Shown here: in pieces, positions 9,301 through 18,580 of the stretch | Numbering within the stretch: position 1 is the first letter of the stretch | Layout of the letters: every line of letters starts with the position of its first letter | Source of the DNA: Marinobacterium aestuarii | Lineage (GTDB): Bacteria; Pseudomonadota; Gammaproteobacteria; Pseudomonadales; Balneatricaceae | Length of the DNA stretch: 64,000 nucleotides | NCBI RefSeq assembly: GCF_001651805.1 | Contig: NZ_CP015839.1 | Location: 2,418,001 to 2,482,000 of the forward strand | Direction: 5' to 3' | Position numbers and translations under genes: made by a program | The notes under the pieces: generated by a model | Seen by the model: the letters and a program-made list of their open reading frames with translations, nothing else | Told to the model about the DNA's origin: nothing | Database searches by the model: none

Positions 9301-9466
9301 CCGGTGCCATAAAGCTTCTATACTGCAGGTGCAACCGTTGGGGTGCTCTGTTCGCCTTTAGGTTAAAGGCGGGCTTCAAAGGTGGGCTGCAGTCAGGTGA
9401 CTGCACTGAACCTGTGGGGCTGGTGCCTCTAAGCTGTTGCCAGAGTGCAATCTGTGGAGGGCGCAC

Positions 9467-9760
9467 ATGCAAATTTCCGAGTTCAAGGCGCTAGTTTCAA
9501 GCCATAAGCTGAAAGCGGTCAATTTTATCGAATCCGGCTGTGGCCCCATGGTGGTTGAAGTGGAATACGAGGGTGGCAAGGACCTGATCAAGAACAGCGA
9601 TGGCGCCGTTTTCACCTGTCTCAACGTCACCCAGGCCTACGATCTGTGTCATCGCGCCGGGGTGCATGAAGCCAACCTGGTGCAAGTCACGCCCCATGAC
9701 GAAACCTGCGCCGGTGTTGTGATGGATTATCATCGTGATTCGATACCGCTTAAATTCTGA
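9467..9760 (+). CDS. Small DUF6482-like protein
   Basis: 97 residues from ATG 9467, preceded by GTGGAGG at good spacing. The frame is open from 9437, but the upstream codons lack a ribosome site. The sequence has an N-terminal segment that could contact a ligand or protein, a central EVEYEGGKDLIKNSDG strand pair, and a C-terminal ANLVQVTPHDETCAGVV segment that recalls the small DUF6482 family common in marine gammaproteobacteria. It is cytosolic, with no signal peptide. No function is known. A terminator follows at 9790. Confidence 0.6.
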   Translation: MQISEFKALVSSHKLKAVNFIESGCGPMVVEVEYEGGKDLIKNSDGAVFTCLNVTQAYDLCHRAGVHEANLVQVTPHDETCAGVVMDYHRDSIPLKF

Positions 9761-9789
9761 ACCTGGAGTCCAGCATGGCGCGGGCCCGA

Positions 9790-9821
9790 CACCTGCCGGT
9801 TGACTTAACGGCAGGTGTTTT
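9790..9821 (+). terminator. Rho-independent terminator
   Basis: 9-bp perfect stem CACCTGCCG / CGGCAGGTG (9790-9798 and 9809-9817) followed by TTTT. It closes the small gene at 9467-9760. Confidence 0.75.
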
Positions 9822-9951
9822 GCTGTGTGGTGGCCCTAATGTGCAGGCGACAGTTTTAATGAGATGATGGCACGCTTGGCAGGGAAGGGTTAGCAGTCAG
9901 TCAATAGCATTCAGGGGTCCGTACACGGAGTCCGTCATCGAGGTAGGGCCA

Positions 9952-10911
9952 ATGCAGGTATCGACTGCGATTAACAAACAGAGTGTCGCCCTGCGGGACA
10001 AGGTCGAGCGTGCGATCAGCAGCGTAGGTACCCTGGTACTGGGTAAGCCAAGCCAGATCCGCATGGCGCTGGCCTGTCTGTTCTCCCAGGGCCATTTGCT
10101 GATTGAAGACTTGCCGGGCATGGGTAAAACGACCCTGGCCCACGGTCTTGCCCAGGTTCTGGGATTGAGTTTTCAGCGCGTTCAGTTCACCAGCGACATG
10201 CTGCCGGCGGATATCGTCGGTGTGTCGATTTTTGATCAGAGTACCTCGGCATTCCGTTTTCATCCTGGCCCTGTATTTACCCAGATGCTGCTGGCCGATG
10301 AAATCAACCGCACCACGCCCAAGACCCAAAGTGCGCTGCTCGAAGCCATGGAGGAACGCCAGGTCACGCTGGATGGTCAGAGTCACCCGCTGCCAGAACC
10401 CTTCTTTGTGATTGCGACGCAGAATCCGAACACCCAGTTTGGCACCTTCCCGCTGCCAGAATCCCAGCTTGATCGCTTTTTGATGAGAATCGAGCTGGGC
10501 TATCCGGACCCGGAAGCCGAGCGCAAGCTGCTCGCTGAAGGCCATAGCCGGCACAGGCGTGCGCCCCTGGCGGTCTGTATTGATCAGGATGACCTGGAGG
10601 CTATTCGCGCCGAGTGTCAGGCGGTGCGGGTGTCCAGCAGCCTGATCGACTACCTGCAGCGGCTGGTGCAGTACACCCGCGAATCGCCCCAGTTTGCCTA
10701 TGGTGTATCGCCGCGGGGCAGCCTGGCGCTGCTGCAGTGCGCCCGCACCTGGGCCTATATGCACGGGCGCGATTATGTCGTGCCCGAAGATCTGCAAAGC
10801 CTGCTGGAGCCGGTGGTGGGGCATCGCTTGCGCGTGGCCGAACAGGTGGGCGGTCACGGCAGTGAGGTCCTGATCCGGCAGATGCTGGAGCAGGTCGATG
10901 TGGTTGGCTAG
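9952..10911 (+). CDS. MoxR-family AAA+ ATPase
   Basis: 319-residue cytoplasmic ATPase. Walker A is DLPGMGKTTLAH (about 55) and Walker B is MLLADEINRTTPK (about 115), followed by sensor 1 in FFVIATQNPNTQFGTFPLPESQLDRF. The C-terminal lid domain is complete. MoxR proteins act as chaperone-like ATPases, usually on von Willebrand or membrane partner proteins encoded next door. Here the next two genes are a DUF58 protein and a TgpA-like transglutaminase, the standard MoxR-DUF58-transglutaminase operon. The start ATG at 9952 has GAGG about 10 bases upstream. The complex's substrate is unknown. Confidence 0.92.
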   Translation: MQVSTAINKQSVALRDKVERAISSVGTLVLGKPSQIRMALACLFSQGHLLIEDLPGMGKTTLAHGLAQVLGLSFQRVQFTSDMLPADIVGVSIFDQSTSAFRFHPGPVFTQMLLADEINRTTPKTQSALLEAMEERQVTLDGQSHPLPEPFFVIATQNPNTQFGTFPLPESQLDRFLMRIELGYPDPEAERKLLAEGHSRHRRAPLAVCIDQDDLEAIRAECQAVRVSSSLIDYLQRLVQYTRESPQFAYGVSPRGSLALLQCARTWAYMHGRDYVVPEDLQSLLEPVVGHRLRVAEQVGGHGSEVLIRQMLEQVDVVG

Positions 10912-10958
10912 GCACGCAGGTATGCAGCCATGGACGTGGCGAAGATTGCAGCCTTCCC

Positions 10959-11927
10959 ATGACTGAACGCTGGAGCCGCAGGCTGGGCGCACGGGCGCGA
11001 CGCTGGGCACTGCGGCGCCATGCGCCTGCCAGGAGCCTGACCCTGACGCAAAAGCGCATCTTTATTTTCCCGACCCGGGCCGGTCTGTGGTTCCTGTTTG
11101 CCGCCCTGGTGATACTGCTGCTGGGGATCAACTACGAAAACAACCTGGTGTATGCGGTCAGTTTTGTGCTGCTGTCGCTCTTTGTCGTGTCCATTTTGCA
11201 TACCTACAGCAACCTTGCGGGCCTGACGATTACCGCGCTCTCGGCCAGACCTTGCCTGGTGGGGGAAAGTGCCGAGTTTGAACTGCTGCTGCGGGCCGGG
11301 CGACGGCGCAACTATGAAGCGCTGCAGCTTTGCTGGGTGGATCAGGCACCGGTGAGCTGTGATCTTATCGATGACAGTGAAAGGCGTGTGCGGCTCTATG
11401 CCCAGGCCGTTGAGCGAGGCTGGTGGCGCCCGGGGGCCCTGCTGATTGAAACCTTCTATCCGCTGGGCCTGCTGCGTGCCTGGACCTGGCTCGAAACCGA
11501 TCTGCAGGCCCTGGCCTACCCGCGCCCGCAGGAAGGTGGTCTCCTGCCGCAGGGGCTTGGCAGCGGTGAGCGCGGCTCTGTGGCCAGCGGGCGCGGCAGC
11601 GAGGACTTCGCCGGCCTTGAAACCTACCAGCAGGGCATGTCCCCGCGCCATATTGCCTGGAAGCAGCTGGCCGCGGGTCAGGGGCTGCACGCCAAGCAGT
11701 TCGTGGATCACGCCGATGAGCAGCTCTGGCTTGACTGGTCATTCTGGCCGGAACTGGATACCGAACAGCGCCTGTCACGGCTGTGCTACTGGACACTCAA
11801 ACTCGCACGTCAGCGGGTTCAGTACGGTCTGCGCCTGCCCGGGGTCGAAATCTCGCCAGGGCGCGGTGGTCGGCACCGCCATCAGGTGTTGCGGGCACTG
11901 GCGCTGCATGGGCGGGCGTCACAATGA
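10959..11927 (+). CDS. DUF58 membrane-associated protein
   Basis: 322 residues. A basic N-terminus is followed by two adjacent membrane segments (about 43-85, with WFLFAALVILLLGI and VSFVLLSLFVVSIL). The soluble part carries the DUF58 core GSEDFAGLETYQQGMSPRHIAWKQLA, in which the R-x-I-x-W-K motif is the family hallmark. It lies 47 bases after the moxR gene and overlaps the next gene by four bases (ATGA at 11924-11927), which implies translational coupling. DUF58 proteins are the membrane partners of MoxR ATPases. Function beyond that is inference. Confidence 0.88.
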   Translation: MTERWSRRLGARARRWALRRHAPARSLTLTQKRIFIFPTRAGLWFLFAALVILLLGINYENNLVYAVSFVLLSLFVVSILHTYSNLAGLTITALSARPCLVGESAEFELLLRAGRRRNYEALQLCWVDQAPVSCDLIDDSERRVRLYAQAVERGWWRPGALLIETFYPLGLLRAWTWLETDLQALAYPRPQEGGLLPQGLGSGERGSVASGRGSEDFAGLETYQQGMSPRHIAWKQLAAGQGLHAKQFVDHADEQLWLDWSFWPELDTEQRLSRLCYWTLKLARQRVQYGLRLPGVEISPGRGGRHRHQVLRALALHGRASQ

Positions 11928-13894
11928 AGGCGGTATATCAGCTCACGCGTCCGGCCTTGTTGTGGCAGTTGCTGATGGTCGTCGCGGTGCTGCTGCCCCA
12001 CAGTCTGCGCCTGCCCTGGTGGTTGCCGCTGATGACCTTCGGTGCTTTGGGCTGGCGCCTGTGGGTGCATCTGGGGCGCACCTCCTTTCCGCACTGGAGC
12101 GTCAAATTCATGATGGCGGTGACCGCTGGCATCGGTGTGATCATGTCCATCGGCCGGGGCAACGGGCCGGAGCTTGCCGTGGCGCTGCTGTTCGCAGGTT
12201 TCTCCCTCAAATTGCTTGAAATCTACAAACGCCGCGATGCGCTGGTATTGATTTATGTGGCCTATTTTCTCGCCGCCACCGAGCTGCTTTTCGGTCAGAG
12301 TCTGTTGCATGCGCTCTATGTCGCCCTGGTGCTGGTGCTGATAACGGCGGCGCTCAATTCCGTGTACCAGAGTGAGCGCCATCCCGACTTCTGGCGGCCC
12401 CTGCGGGCATCGGTGCGGCTGGTGCTGCCGGCATTGCCGCTCATGGTGGTGCTCTTTGTGCTGGTGCCGCGCATAGGCCCGATCTGGTATGCGCCCCTGG
12501 CGCAGACTGAGGCCCGCACCGGGCTGTCGGATACGCTGTCGCCGGGGGACGTGAGCCGGTTGACCGGCTCCAGCGACGTTGCGTTTCGCGTGCAGTTTGA
12601 CAGTGGCCGGCCGCCACCAGCGTCCAGTCGATACTGGCGTGGTCTGACCTATGATCGTTTCGATGGACGGCGCTGGGAGGCGGAAGCGGACCGCAGCCTG
12701 TTCAGGTCGCCAGACTCTGAGTCCGGCACTTTGCTGCGGTATAACATCACCCAGGAGCCCAGCGGTCAGCCCTGGGTCTATGCGCTGGATTATCCGGTAG
12801 CGGCCCCCTGGCCATTGCGCATGCAGGCCAATCAGACGTTAAGGGCGCCGGCCAAGATCCGCCAGCGGGTGGATTTTGCTCTGGCATCACGCCTTGCCAG
12901 TGACCGCTTTCAACCGCTGACAGCGGCGCAGCGCGAACGCTATCTGGCGCTGCCGGAGCAGGGTAACGGCCGGGCCCGGGCGCTGGCCTTGTCCTGGCGG
13001 GCGGAGGATGGCTCAACCGAAGGTCTTGTGGCGCGGGCGCTGGCGCTCTATGGGCGGGAGTTTAGCTACACTCTGACACCGGAGCGTCTGGGTGATGACA
13101 GTGTTGATGACTTTCTGTTTGAGACCAAAGAAGGCTTTTGTGGCCACTTTGCCAGCAGCCTGACCTTTTTGCTGCGCGCCGCGGGCGTGCCGACCCGTAT
13201 CGTCGGGGGCTATCTGGGGGGCGAGTGGAACCCCTATGAATCCTATCTGGTGGTACGCCAGTTCGAAGCCCATGCCTGGACCGAGGTCTGGCACCAGGGG
13301 CGTGGCTGGGTGCGGATCGACCCAACGGCCGCCGTGGCGCCTGAACGTATCGAGCAGAGTGCCGAGCAACTGCTGTCCAGTCAGCCGGGCTTTCTGGCCG
13401 ATACGCCGCTATCGCCGGTACGTTTTGGTCACATCGGCTGGATCAATGCGCTGCGCATGCGGACCGATGCGCTGAACTTCGTCTGGCATCGCTGGGTACT
13501 CAGTTATCAGCTGCGCCAGAATGACCTGCTGCAAAAGCTGCTCGGCGAAGTCACCCTGTGGAAACTGGCGCTGGGGCTGCTGATTCCCTTCAGTCTGGTG
13601 CTGGGCTGGGTTGCGCTCGGCCTGTTGCGCCAGCGCAGACCCAAAACGAAAGATCCGGTGGATGCGGCCTTGCTGCGCCTGAGTGGCCGCTTCGAGAGTC
13701 GTGGCCTTGGGCGCAAACCCGGTGAACCTGTGGGCCGCTATGCCCAGCGTATCGCGCTGGAGCGGCCTGATCTGGCGCCAATTATAGGTACTGTGGCGCG
13801 CCTGTATGAGCAATTGCGTTACGCCGAAGGTAGCGACGCCCAGTTACACAGAGCCTATCTGGCGGCTGTGCGCGCCTGTGTGCGTCAGTTGTGA
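11924..13894 (+). CDS. TgpA-like membrane transglutaminase (DUF3488 + transglutaminase core)
   Basis: 656 residues from ATG 11924, whose ATGA overlaps the stop of the DUF58 gene. The open frame starts earlier (11783), but that part is an out-of-frame reading of the upstream gene. The N-terminal third holds about five membrane helices (DUF3488). The periplasmic part contains the transglutaminase-like triad region: EGFCGHFASSLTFLLRAAGVPTRIVGGY (cysteine), FEAHAWTEVW (histidine) and WVRIDPTAA (aspartate). A last membrane helix at about 543-567 is followed by a cytoplasmic DUF4129-like tail. This is the layout of the essential P. aeruginosa TgpA. The acyl acceptor and donor are unknown. Confidence 0.9.
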   Translation: MKAVYQLTRPALLWQLLMVVAVLLPHSLRLPWWLPLMTFGALGWRLWVHLGRTSFPHWSVKFMMAVTAGIGVIMSIGRGNGPELAVALLFAGFSLKLLEIYKRRDALVLIYVAYFLAATELLFGQSLLHALYVALVLVLITAALNSVYQSERHPDFWRPLRASVRLVLPALPLMVVLFVLVPRIGPIWYAPLAQTEARTGLSDTLSPGDVSRLTGSSDVAFRVQFDSGRPPPASSRYWRGLTYDRFDGRRWEAEADRSLFRSPDSESGTLLRYNITQEPSGQPWVYALDYPVAAPWPLRMQANQTLRAPAKIRQRVDFALASRLASDRFQPLTAAQRERYLALPEQGNGRARALALSWRAEDGSTEGLVARALALYGREFSYTLTPERLGDDSVDDFLFETKEGFCGHFASSLTFLLRAAGVPTRIVGGYLGGEWNPYESYLVVRQFEAHAWTEVWHQGRGWVRIDPTAAVAPERIEQSAEQLLSSQPGFLADTPLSPVRFGHIGWINALRMRTDALNFVWHRWVLSYQLRQNDLLQKLLGEVTLWKLALGLLIPFSLVLGWVALGLLRQRRPKTKDPVDAALLRLSGRFESRGLGRKPGEPVGRYAQRIALERPDLAPIIGTVARLYEQLRYAEGSDAQLHRAYLAAVRACVRQL

Positions 13895-13924
13895 CGATGC
13901 CCATTTAAAACGCGTCAGACGCGC

Positions 13925-14515
13925 CTAGAGCAGCGCCTGCTGTACCCGCAGACGCAGTTCCGGCACCAGCTCTTCATCAAACCAGGGGTTGGCTTTGAAC
14001 CAGCGCTGGTTGCGCGGCGAGGGGTGGGGCAGCGGCAGGCAGCCCGCTGGCAGTTCGCGCCAGTGCAAGACGGTTTCAGTGAGCGAAGCATAGTTGCCGG
14101 TAACGTAGCGGCGTTGAGCATAGTGCCCGATCAGCAGCGTCAGGCGAATAGTCGGCATGGATTCAAGCAGGCGCGGATGCCACAAGGGTGCACATTCCTT
14201 GCGCGGCGGCTTGTCGCCACTGGCGGATGAACCCGGAAAGCAAAACCCCATGGGCATGATGGCAAGACAGCCGGTATCGTAAAACTGTTCCCGCGTCAGT
14301 CCGAGCCAGCCACGCAGTCGATCGCCGCTGGCATCATCAAAGGGACGACCCTGGGCCGTGGTTCTGGCACCAGGCGCCTGTCCGATGATCAGTATCCTGG
14401 CGTTGCTTGCCGCCTGCAGGATAGGGCGGGCGGCTTCCGGCAGCCCCGTGCAGTGTCGGCACTGGCGGACTTCCTCCACCAGGGCCTCACAATTTAACGC
14501 AGGTATCGGTTCCAC
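13925..14515 (-). CDS. Uracil-DNA glycosylase family protein
   Basis: 196 residues from GTG 14515, picked because GGAAG lies 8 bases before it; the longer frame to 14548 has no ribosome site. Residues about 20-25 hold CRHC. Motif 1 is ILIIGQAPGARTTAQGRPFDDASGDRLRGWLG, matching the GQAPG-type water-activating loop of family 4/5-like glycosylases, and the second motif is LPLPHPSPRNQRW, the substrate-binding HPSPRN loop. The protein would excise uracil or related bases, but it lacks the full four-cysteine iron-sulfur set of family 4 as far as I can see. It is convergent with the transglutaminase gene and divergent from the YgjP gene. Confidence 0.85.
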   Translation of the reverse strand: MEPIPALNCEALVEEVRQCRHCTGLPEAARPILQAASNARILIIGQAPGARTTAQGRPFDDASGDRLRGWLGLTREQFYDTGCLAIMPMGFCFPGSSASGDKPPRKECAPLWHPRLLESMPTIRLTLLIGHYAQRRYVTGNYASLTETVLHWRELPAGCLPLPHPSPRNQRWFKANPWFDEELVPELRLRVQQALL

Positions 14516-14594
14516 AATCCATTCTTCCGTATAATGGCCGCCGGCCACAATTGGTAGGCCGTTAAATTAGATTACAGAGTAGCTGCACAGCCCC

Positions 14595-15305
14595 ATGACC
14601 GACCGTCGCAACCAGGCACCGCACCCGTTTGACTATAAGGTGGTGCGCAGCAAGCGCAAGAGTGCCGCCATACAGATTAACGCCGATGCGGTGCTGGTGC
14701 GCGTGCCCGAGTGGGTCAGTGCGCAGTGGGTCGACGACTTTGTGCAAAGCCGCCGGCAATGGGTGCTCAGTCACTTGGACCGTCAACAGGTGCAGCAGGA
14801 GGCCCACGGCATCTATATAGTCGAAGGCGGGCTGATTCCCTGGCGGGGCCAGGATTACCGGTTGCGCTGGCAGTCGGGGGCTGCGTCCAGGGTGATGATC
14901 GACGGTGATGAGTTGCAGGTCACCTTGTCACGCCGTATTCGCAGGCCCGCGGCAGAGGCCGTGAGCATGCTGCTGCAGCAGTGGTGTATGCAGCAGGCTG
15001 AGCAGCAGCTGGGCCCGCGTCTGCTGGAGCTTGGCCGACAGACGGGGCTCAAGCCTCTGGGGGTGTCGATTCGCGGGTTTCGCCGTCGCTGGGGCAGTTG
15101 TGACAGCCGCGGCCGGATATCCCTGAACTGGAGACTGATCATGGCTCGCCCCGAGGCTGCGGATTACGTGCTTATCCACGAGCTGTGCCATCTGCGCCAT
15201 TTTGATCACTCACCGCGGTTCTGGCGCCTGGTGGAACACCATTGCCCGGAGTACAGGGCACTGCAGGCGTATTTTCAACAACGCGGTTGCTGGCTGCTGT
15301 GGTGA
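14595..15305 (+). CDS. YgjP-like M48/SprT-type metallopeptidase (DUF45)
   Basis: 236 residues, cytosolic. The zinc site is clear: VLIHELCHLRHFDHSPRFWRLV, with the HExxH helix and the downstream H-x8-F/W pattern of the YgjP (DUF45, WLM-like) family. The preceding FRRRWGSCDSRGRISLNWRLI is the second conserved block. Proposed roles for relatives involve DNA-protein crosslink or SUMO-like proteolysis; the bacterial role is not established. It diverges from the uracil-glycosylase gene with only 79 bases between starts. Confidence 0.88.
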   Translation: MTDRRNQAPHPFDYKVVRSKRKSAAIQINADAVLVRVPEWVSAQWVDDFVQSRRQWVLSHLDRQQVQQEAHGIYIVEGGLIPWRGQDYRLRWQSGAASRVMIDGDELQVTLSRRIRRPAAEAVSMLLQQWCMQQAEQQLGPRLLELGRQTGLKPLGVSIRGFRRRWGSCDSRGRISLNWRLIMARPEAADYVLIHELCHLRHFDHSPRFWRLVEHHCPEYRALQAYFQQRGCWLLW

Positions 15306-15371
15306 TCAGACCTTAACGGTATCGCTCTGATACGTTCCTTTATGTCTCTTATTTATACCGTTATCTTATGC

Positions 15372-15462
15372 TTCACCATTCACCATTCACCATTCACCAT
15401 TCACCATTCACCATTCACCATTCACCATTCACCATTCACCATTCACCATTCACTATTCACCT
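15372..15462. repeat. Heptanucleotide tandem repeat, unit TTCACCA
   Basis: Eleven perfect TTCACCA units at 15372-15448, then two degenerate ones (TTCACTA and TTCACCT) up to 15462. The last two units overlap the 3' end of the LysR gene on the minus strand, and the change in TTCACTA makes its TAG stop. Immediately before the array, 15352-15367 reads TTTATACCGTTATCTT; the same 16-mer occurs at 27004-27019, also followed by TTCACC-type units. Length variation would not alter the LysR protein much, because another stop follows in frame. Confidence 0.9.
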
Positions 15463-16373
15463 GGTACCTGATTAAGCGCAGGGTTCGCTCTTAGCCGTTG
15501 TGCCAGCAGATCAACCAGCGCGCGGACCTTGGCGCTGGCGTAGCGGCCTTCGCGATGCACTATATGAATGGGCCGCGGTGCCGGTTCAAAATCGCTCAGC
15601 AGTACCTCAAGTGCGCCGCTGCTGATATGCTCGGCGACCTGGTAGGACAGCACCCGGGTAATTCCCAATCCCCGAATGGCCGCCTCAATGGCGGCATCGT
15701 TGGTGGTGACACTGAGGCGCGGTCGAACAGCGATGCTTTGAGGCCCGGTTTTGGTGTTAAAACGCCAGTCCCCAAGGGCGGCGCTACTGCCGGCGCTTGA
15801 GGCGATAATGCTGTGGCCCTCAAGCGCCTGCAGCGTCTCGGGTCTGCCGTGTTGTTGCCGATAGGCCGGGGACGCGCAGAGCATCAGGCGAACGGAGCCG
15901 ACACGCAGTGCGCGCATGCTGGAATCAGGCAGCTCGCCGATGCACACCCCCACATCCACACCTTCTTCCAGCATATTGACGATGCGATCCAGAAACAGGC
16001 TCGACATGCGGGTTTCAGGAAAGGTTTCCAGGTATTCGATCAGTGTTGGCAGCACGAAGATGCGCCCGAACAGCGCCGGCGCCGTCACGGTCAGATGGCC
16101 GCGGGGCTGAGCATTAATGCCGGCGGCTGCATCCGCCGCCGCCTCGACATCACTCAGAATACGCCTGGCATCTTCCAGGTAGCGCAGACCCGCCTCCGTA
16201 GGGCGCACAATGCGTGTGGTGCGCTGCAATAGCTGGATCCCGAGATTGTCCTCCAGCGCTGCAACGGCGCGGGTGACGGCGGGCGGAGAAATGCCCAGCT
16301 TGCGGGCGGCGGCGGCGAAGCCCTGCTGTTCGGCGACGGCGACAAATACGCTCATGAGGTGGAACTTATCCAT
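15453..16373 (-). CDS. LysR-family transcriptional regulator
   Basis: 306 residues from ATG 16373 (AGAGGA upstream on the coding strand). Residues 1-60 form the winged helix-turn-helix (FVAVAEQQGFAAAARKLGISPPAVTRAVAALE), followed by the substrate-binding co-inducer domain. It is transcribed divergently from the flavin-oxidoreductase-like gene at 16513, the usual arrangement for a LysR activator and its target. It belongs to the CrgA/AaeR-like subgroup by appearance. The inducer is unknown. Its stop codon sits inside the last units of the heptanucleotide repeat. Confidence 0.9.
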   Translation of the reverse strand: MDKFHLMSVFVAVAEQQGFAAAARKLGISPPAVTRAVAALEDNLGIQLLQRTTRIVRPTEAGLRYLEDARRILSDVEAAADAAAGINAQPRGHLTVTAPALFGRIFVLPTLIEYLETFPETRMSSLFLDRIVNMLEEGVDVGVCIGELPDSSMRALRVGSVRLMLCASPAYRQQHGRPETLQALEGHSIIASSAGSSAALGDWRFNTKTGPQSIAVRPRLSVTTNDAAIEAAIRGLGITRVLSYQVAEHISSGALEVLLSDFEPAPRPIHIVHREGRYASAKVRALVDLLAQRLRANPALNQVPGE

Positions 16374-16512
16374 AACTGTTCCTCTGGCTAGAATAATGAA
16401 TTGTGTTTTCTGAGAATTATTCTGGCAAGTGATATTTGTGATCATGGCTTTTCACCGGCACAACAAGGCAAGGCCGATCCAGTTGCAGGCTCTGACAGTC
16501 AGGAGGTACAGA

Positions 16513-17121
16513 ATGGGACACCGATTCGCCGAGTTAGCCTTTACCGCCTCAGTGCGCGATGCGCAGCAGGTCATGGGCAGTCGAGCCAGCTATGCCAGGA
16601 TGGAACAGGGCGAAGAGCATCATCATCGGCTGGGCCCGCGGGAAACGGATTTTATTGCAGCAAGAGACAGCTTTTACATGGCCAGTGTCGGAGAAACCGG
16701 CTGGCCCTATGTGCAGCACCGTGGCGGGCCCGCGGGTTTTGTTCGGGTGCTCGATGATTGCCATATCGGCTTTGCCGACTTCAAGGGCAACCGGCAATAC
16801 ATCAGTGCCGGCAACTTTCGCACCGACGACCGCGTGGCACTGATCATGATGGATTACCCTAACAAGGCCCGTCTCAAGCTGCTGGGGCGGGTGCGCGAGC
16901 TGGATGCGGAAACTGAGGCTCTGGCCGCACTGACAGTACCAGATTACAGGGCGAGCGTTGAGCGGGGGTTTATAGTGAAAATTGAAGCCTTTGACTGGAA
17001 CTGCCCGCAGCACCTTGTACAGCGCTATACCCAGCAGGAAATTGAACAGCAACTGCAGCCGTTGCGCGATGAGAACCGGCGTTTACGGGCTCAGCTCGCG
17101 GCCTGTGAACTGAGCCAGTAA
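16513..17121 (+). CDS. Pyridoxamine 5'-phosphate oxidase-like flavin protein
   Basis: 202 residues from ATG 16513, chosen for the strong AGGAGG seven bases upstream. The core [40 protein letters not shown] is typical of PNPOx-like split-barrel FMN proteins, and the C-terminus ends in a short coiled coil ([24 protein letters not shown]). The [20 protein letters not shown] block is characteristic of a subgroup that reduces or oxidises small substrates with FMN or F420-like cofactors. It probably forms an operon with the DUF1348 gene 68 bases downstream and is likely controlled by the divergent LysR protein. Substrate unknown. Confidence 0.82.
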   Translation: MGHRFAELAFTASVRDAQQVMGSRASYARMEQGEEHHHRLGPRETDFIAARDSFYMASVGETGWPYVQHRGGPAGFVRVLDDCHIGFADFKGNRQYISAGNFRTDDRVALIMMDYPNKARLKLLGRVRELDAETEALAALTVPDYRASVERGFIVKIEAFDWNCPQHLVQRYTQQEIEQQLQPLRDENRRLRAQLAACELSQ

Positions 17122-17189
17122 TCGATAGTGCACTCAGAGATCACATCAAGCACATCCACCCGAGAACCGACCCAAGAAGGGGATCAAAG

Positions 17190-17666
17190 ATGACAAACGA
17201 GCAACCCAGACCTCCGCTACCGCCTTTTAACCGCGATTCGGCGATGCAAAAAATCCGCCTGGCGGAAGACGCCTGGAACAGCCAGGACCCCGAAAAGGTG
17301 TCCCTGGCCTATACGCCGGATAGCCGCTGGCGCAACCGCTCTGAATATGTCACCGGGCGGGAACAGATCCGGGATCTGTTAACGCGCAAATGGCAGCGTG
17401 AGCATGAGTATCGGCTGATCAAGGAACTCTGGGCCTTTACCGACAACCGTATCGCCGTGCGTTTTGTGTATGAGTGGCAGGATGACAACGGCGCCTGGTT
17501 CCGTGCCTGTGGCAATGAGAACTGGCTGTTCGACGATAAGGGTCTGATGGCACAGCGCCATGCCAGCATCAACGATGTGCCCATCACCGAGGCCGAGCGC
17601 AAATTTCGCTGGCCCCAGGGGAGGCGCCCCGACGATCATCCGGGCCTGACCGAACTTGGCCTCTAG
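17190..17666 (+). CDS. DUF1348 (SnoaL/NTF2-like) protein
   Basis: 158 residues, cytosolic, beginning after AGAAGGGGATCAAAG. It has the alpha+beta cone fold signature of nuclear-transport-factor-2-like proteins: [38 protein letters not shown], then [22 protein letters not shown] and [13 protein letters not shown], all conserved in DUF1348. Members are small ligand-binding or isomerase-like proteins of unknown activity. It is adjacent to the flavin protein at 16513 and likely co-transcribed with it. A strong terminator follows. Confidence 0.88.
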   Translation: MTNEQPRPPLPPFNRDSAMQKIRLAEDAWNSQDPEKVSLAYTPDSRWRNRSEYVTGREQIRDLLTRKWQREHEYRLIKELWAFTDNRIAVRFVYEWQDDNGAWFRACGNENWLFDDKGLMAQRHASINDVPITEAERKFRWPQGRRPDDHPGLTELGL

Positions 17667-17684
17667 CGGCTCTTCCAGAACAAA

Positions 17685-17721
17685 ACGGCGCCTGAAAGCC
17701 GTGATGGCTTTCAGGCGCCGT
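17685..17721. terminator. Strong bidirectional-type terminator hairpin
   Basis: 16-bp perfect stem (ACGGCGCCTGAAAGCC, 17685-17700, with its complement at 17706-17721) and a 5-base loop. It lies between the DUF1348 gene and the convergent gene at 17782. Confidence 0.8.
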
Positions 17722-17781
17722 CTTGTCCGTTGTTTTGCAATGCAGGCATAGGGCTAGGTAAGCCGAGTGTCAGGCTGCAAC

Positions 17782-18231
17782 TTAACGGCGTACACTGCGA
17801 AAGTCGCCATCGACCCAGGTGATGGCTTCATAGCAACCCTGGGCTGACTGGGTGCCGCACTGAGAGCCGTGCAGGGATAGCAGCAACATGCGGTCATTGT
17901 CCCAGTCGATGATTTGCCACTGGCGCACATGGCGCTCAAGCATCTGGTTGTTGACGATAACCTTGAGACCGCAACCGGTGGCATCGCAGTACTGGGTGGC
18001 AGACGAGGTGCAGCTGTAGGTACTTTCGTCGACAATCTCGTCCTCAATGCCATCGCGGTTGAGGTCAATCACCCGGATAGTGCCGGGCTGATAACCGAGC
18101 TGTCCCCCCTGATTGGCAGCACAGCTTTGCCGGGCGTCCCGGATCAGCTGGTCCGACAGTTCCGATGCCTGTGGCGCTGCACCGAACAGCACCGCAGCGG
18201 TGCTGATCAGCAGTACAAAGATTCTTTTCAT
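17782..18231 (-). CDS. Exported cysteine-rich hypothetical protein
   Basis: 149 residues from ATG 18231 (AGGGAG upstream on the coding strand; the frame is open to 18291). Residues 1-24 are a signal peptide (KRIFVLLISTAAVLFGAAPQASE). The mature part contains the DLNRDGIEDEIVDES segment, which looks like a calcium-binding EF-hand/FG-GAP-type loop, and about six cysteines (SCAANQ, YSCTSSATQYCDATGCG, QCGTQSAQGCYE) that could form disulfides in the periplasm. I do not recognise a named family. It is convergent with the operon ending at 17666. Confidence 0.7.
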   Translation of the reverse strand: MKRIFVLLISTAAVLFGAAPQASELSDQLIRDARQSCAANQGGQLGYQPGTIRVIDLNRDGIEDEIVDESTYSCTSSATQYCDATGCGLKVIVNNQMLERHVRQWQIIDWDNDRMLLLSLHGSQCGTQSAQGCYEAITWVDGDFRSVRR

Positions 18232-18580
18232 CGCTCTACTCCCTCTGAAGTCGGCGGCTCTGTAGTCGTTCCCGCCTTTGATACCTTCCACAGAATAGTC
18301 GAAACCGCGGCGTCACAGCGATATGGATTGCAGTTGCCATTGCTGCGGGCGCGTAAAAAAGCGCGACTTATGGCGGGGGCCGGGGTGGGGTAGCAAGTCC
18401 CCGGGCGGGGCGGGGGTGAGGCGTAGCACGCTCTTGCCTCCCCTGGATACGACGTTAGACCGGGCTCCAGCTATAAGTGCCAAAGCACTGTTTTTTATAG
18501 CCAAACAGACTGTGTTTTGCTGGATAACGGGTGCGGATAATGGCTCCAGCCTTCAACCGAACCCACACCAGGGAAACCTA
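18232..18580. other. Intergenic region between the exported protein and the porin
   Basis: About 350 bp with a very GC-rich stretch near 18370-18420. At 18476-18489 a short hairpin (AGTGC, CAAA, GCACT) followed by six T residues looks like a weak terminator or leader hairpin for the porin transcript. The frame that runs through this region into the porin is not supported as coding: it lacks a signal peptide and a ribosome site. Confidence 0.4.

Noticed and set aside
9901-11010. 369-codon open frame on the minus strand
   Set aside because: It is antisense to the MoxR and DUF58 genes, which have clear domains and good starts.
12316-12519. Short frames antisense to the transglutaminase gene
   Set aside because: They lie inside a well-defined gene and have no independent support.
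15372-15462. Short regularly spaced repeat as a possible CRISPR array
   Set aside because: The unit is 7 bases and repeats head to tail with no spacers. It is a simple tandem repeat.
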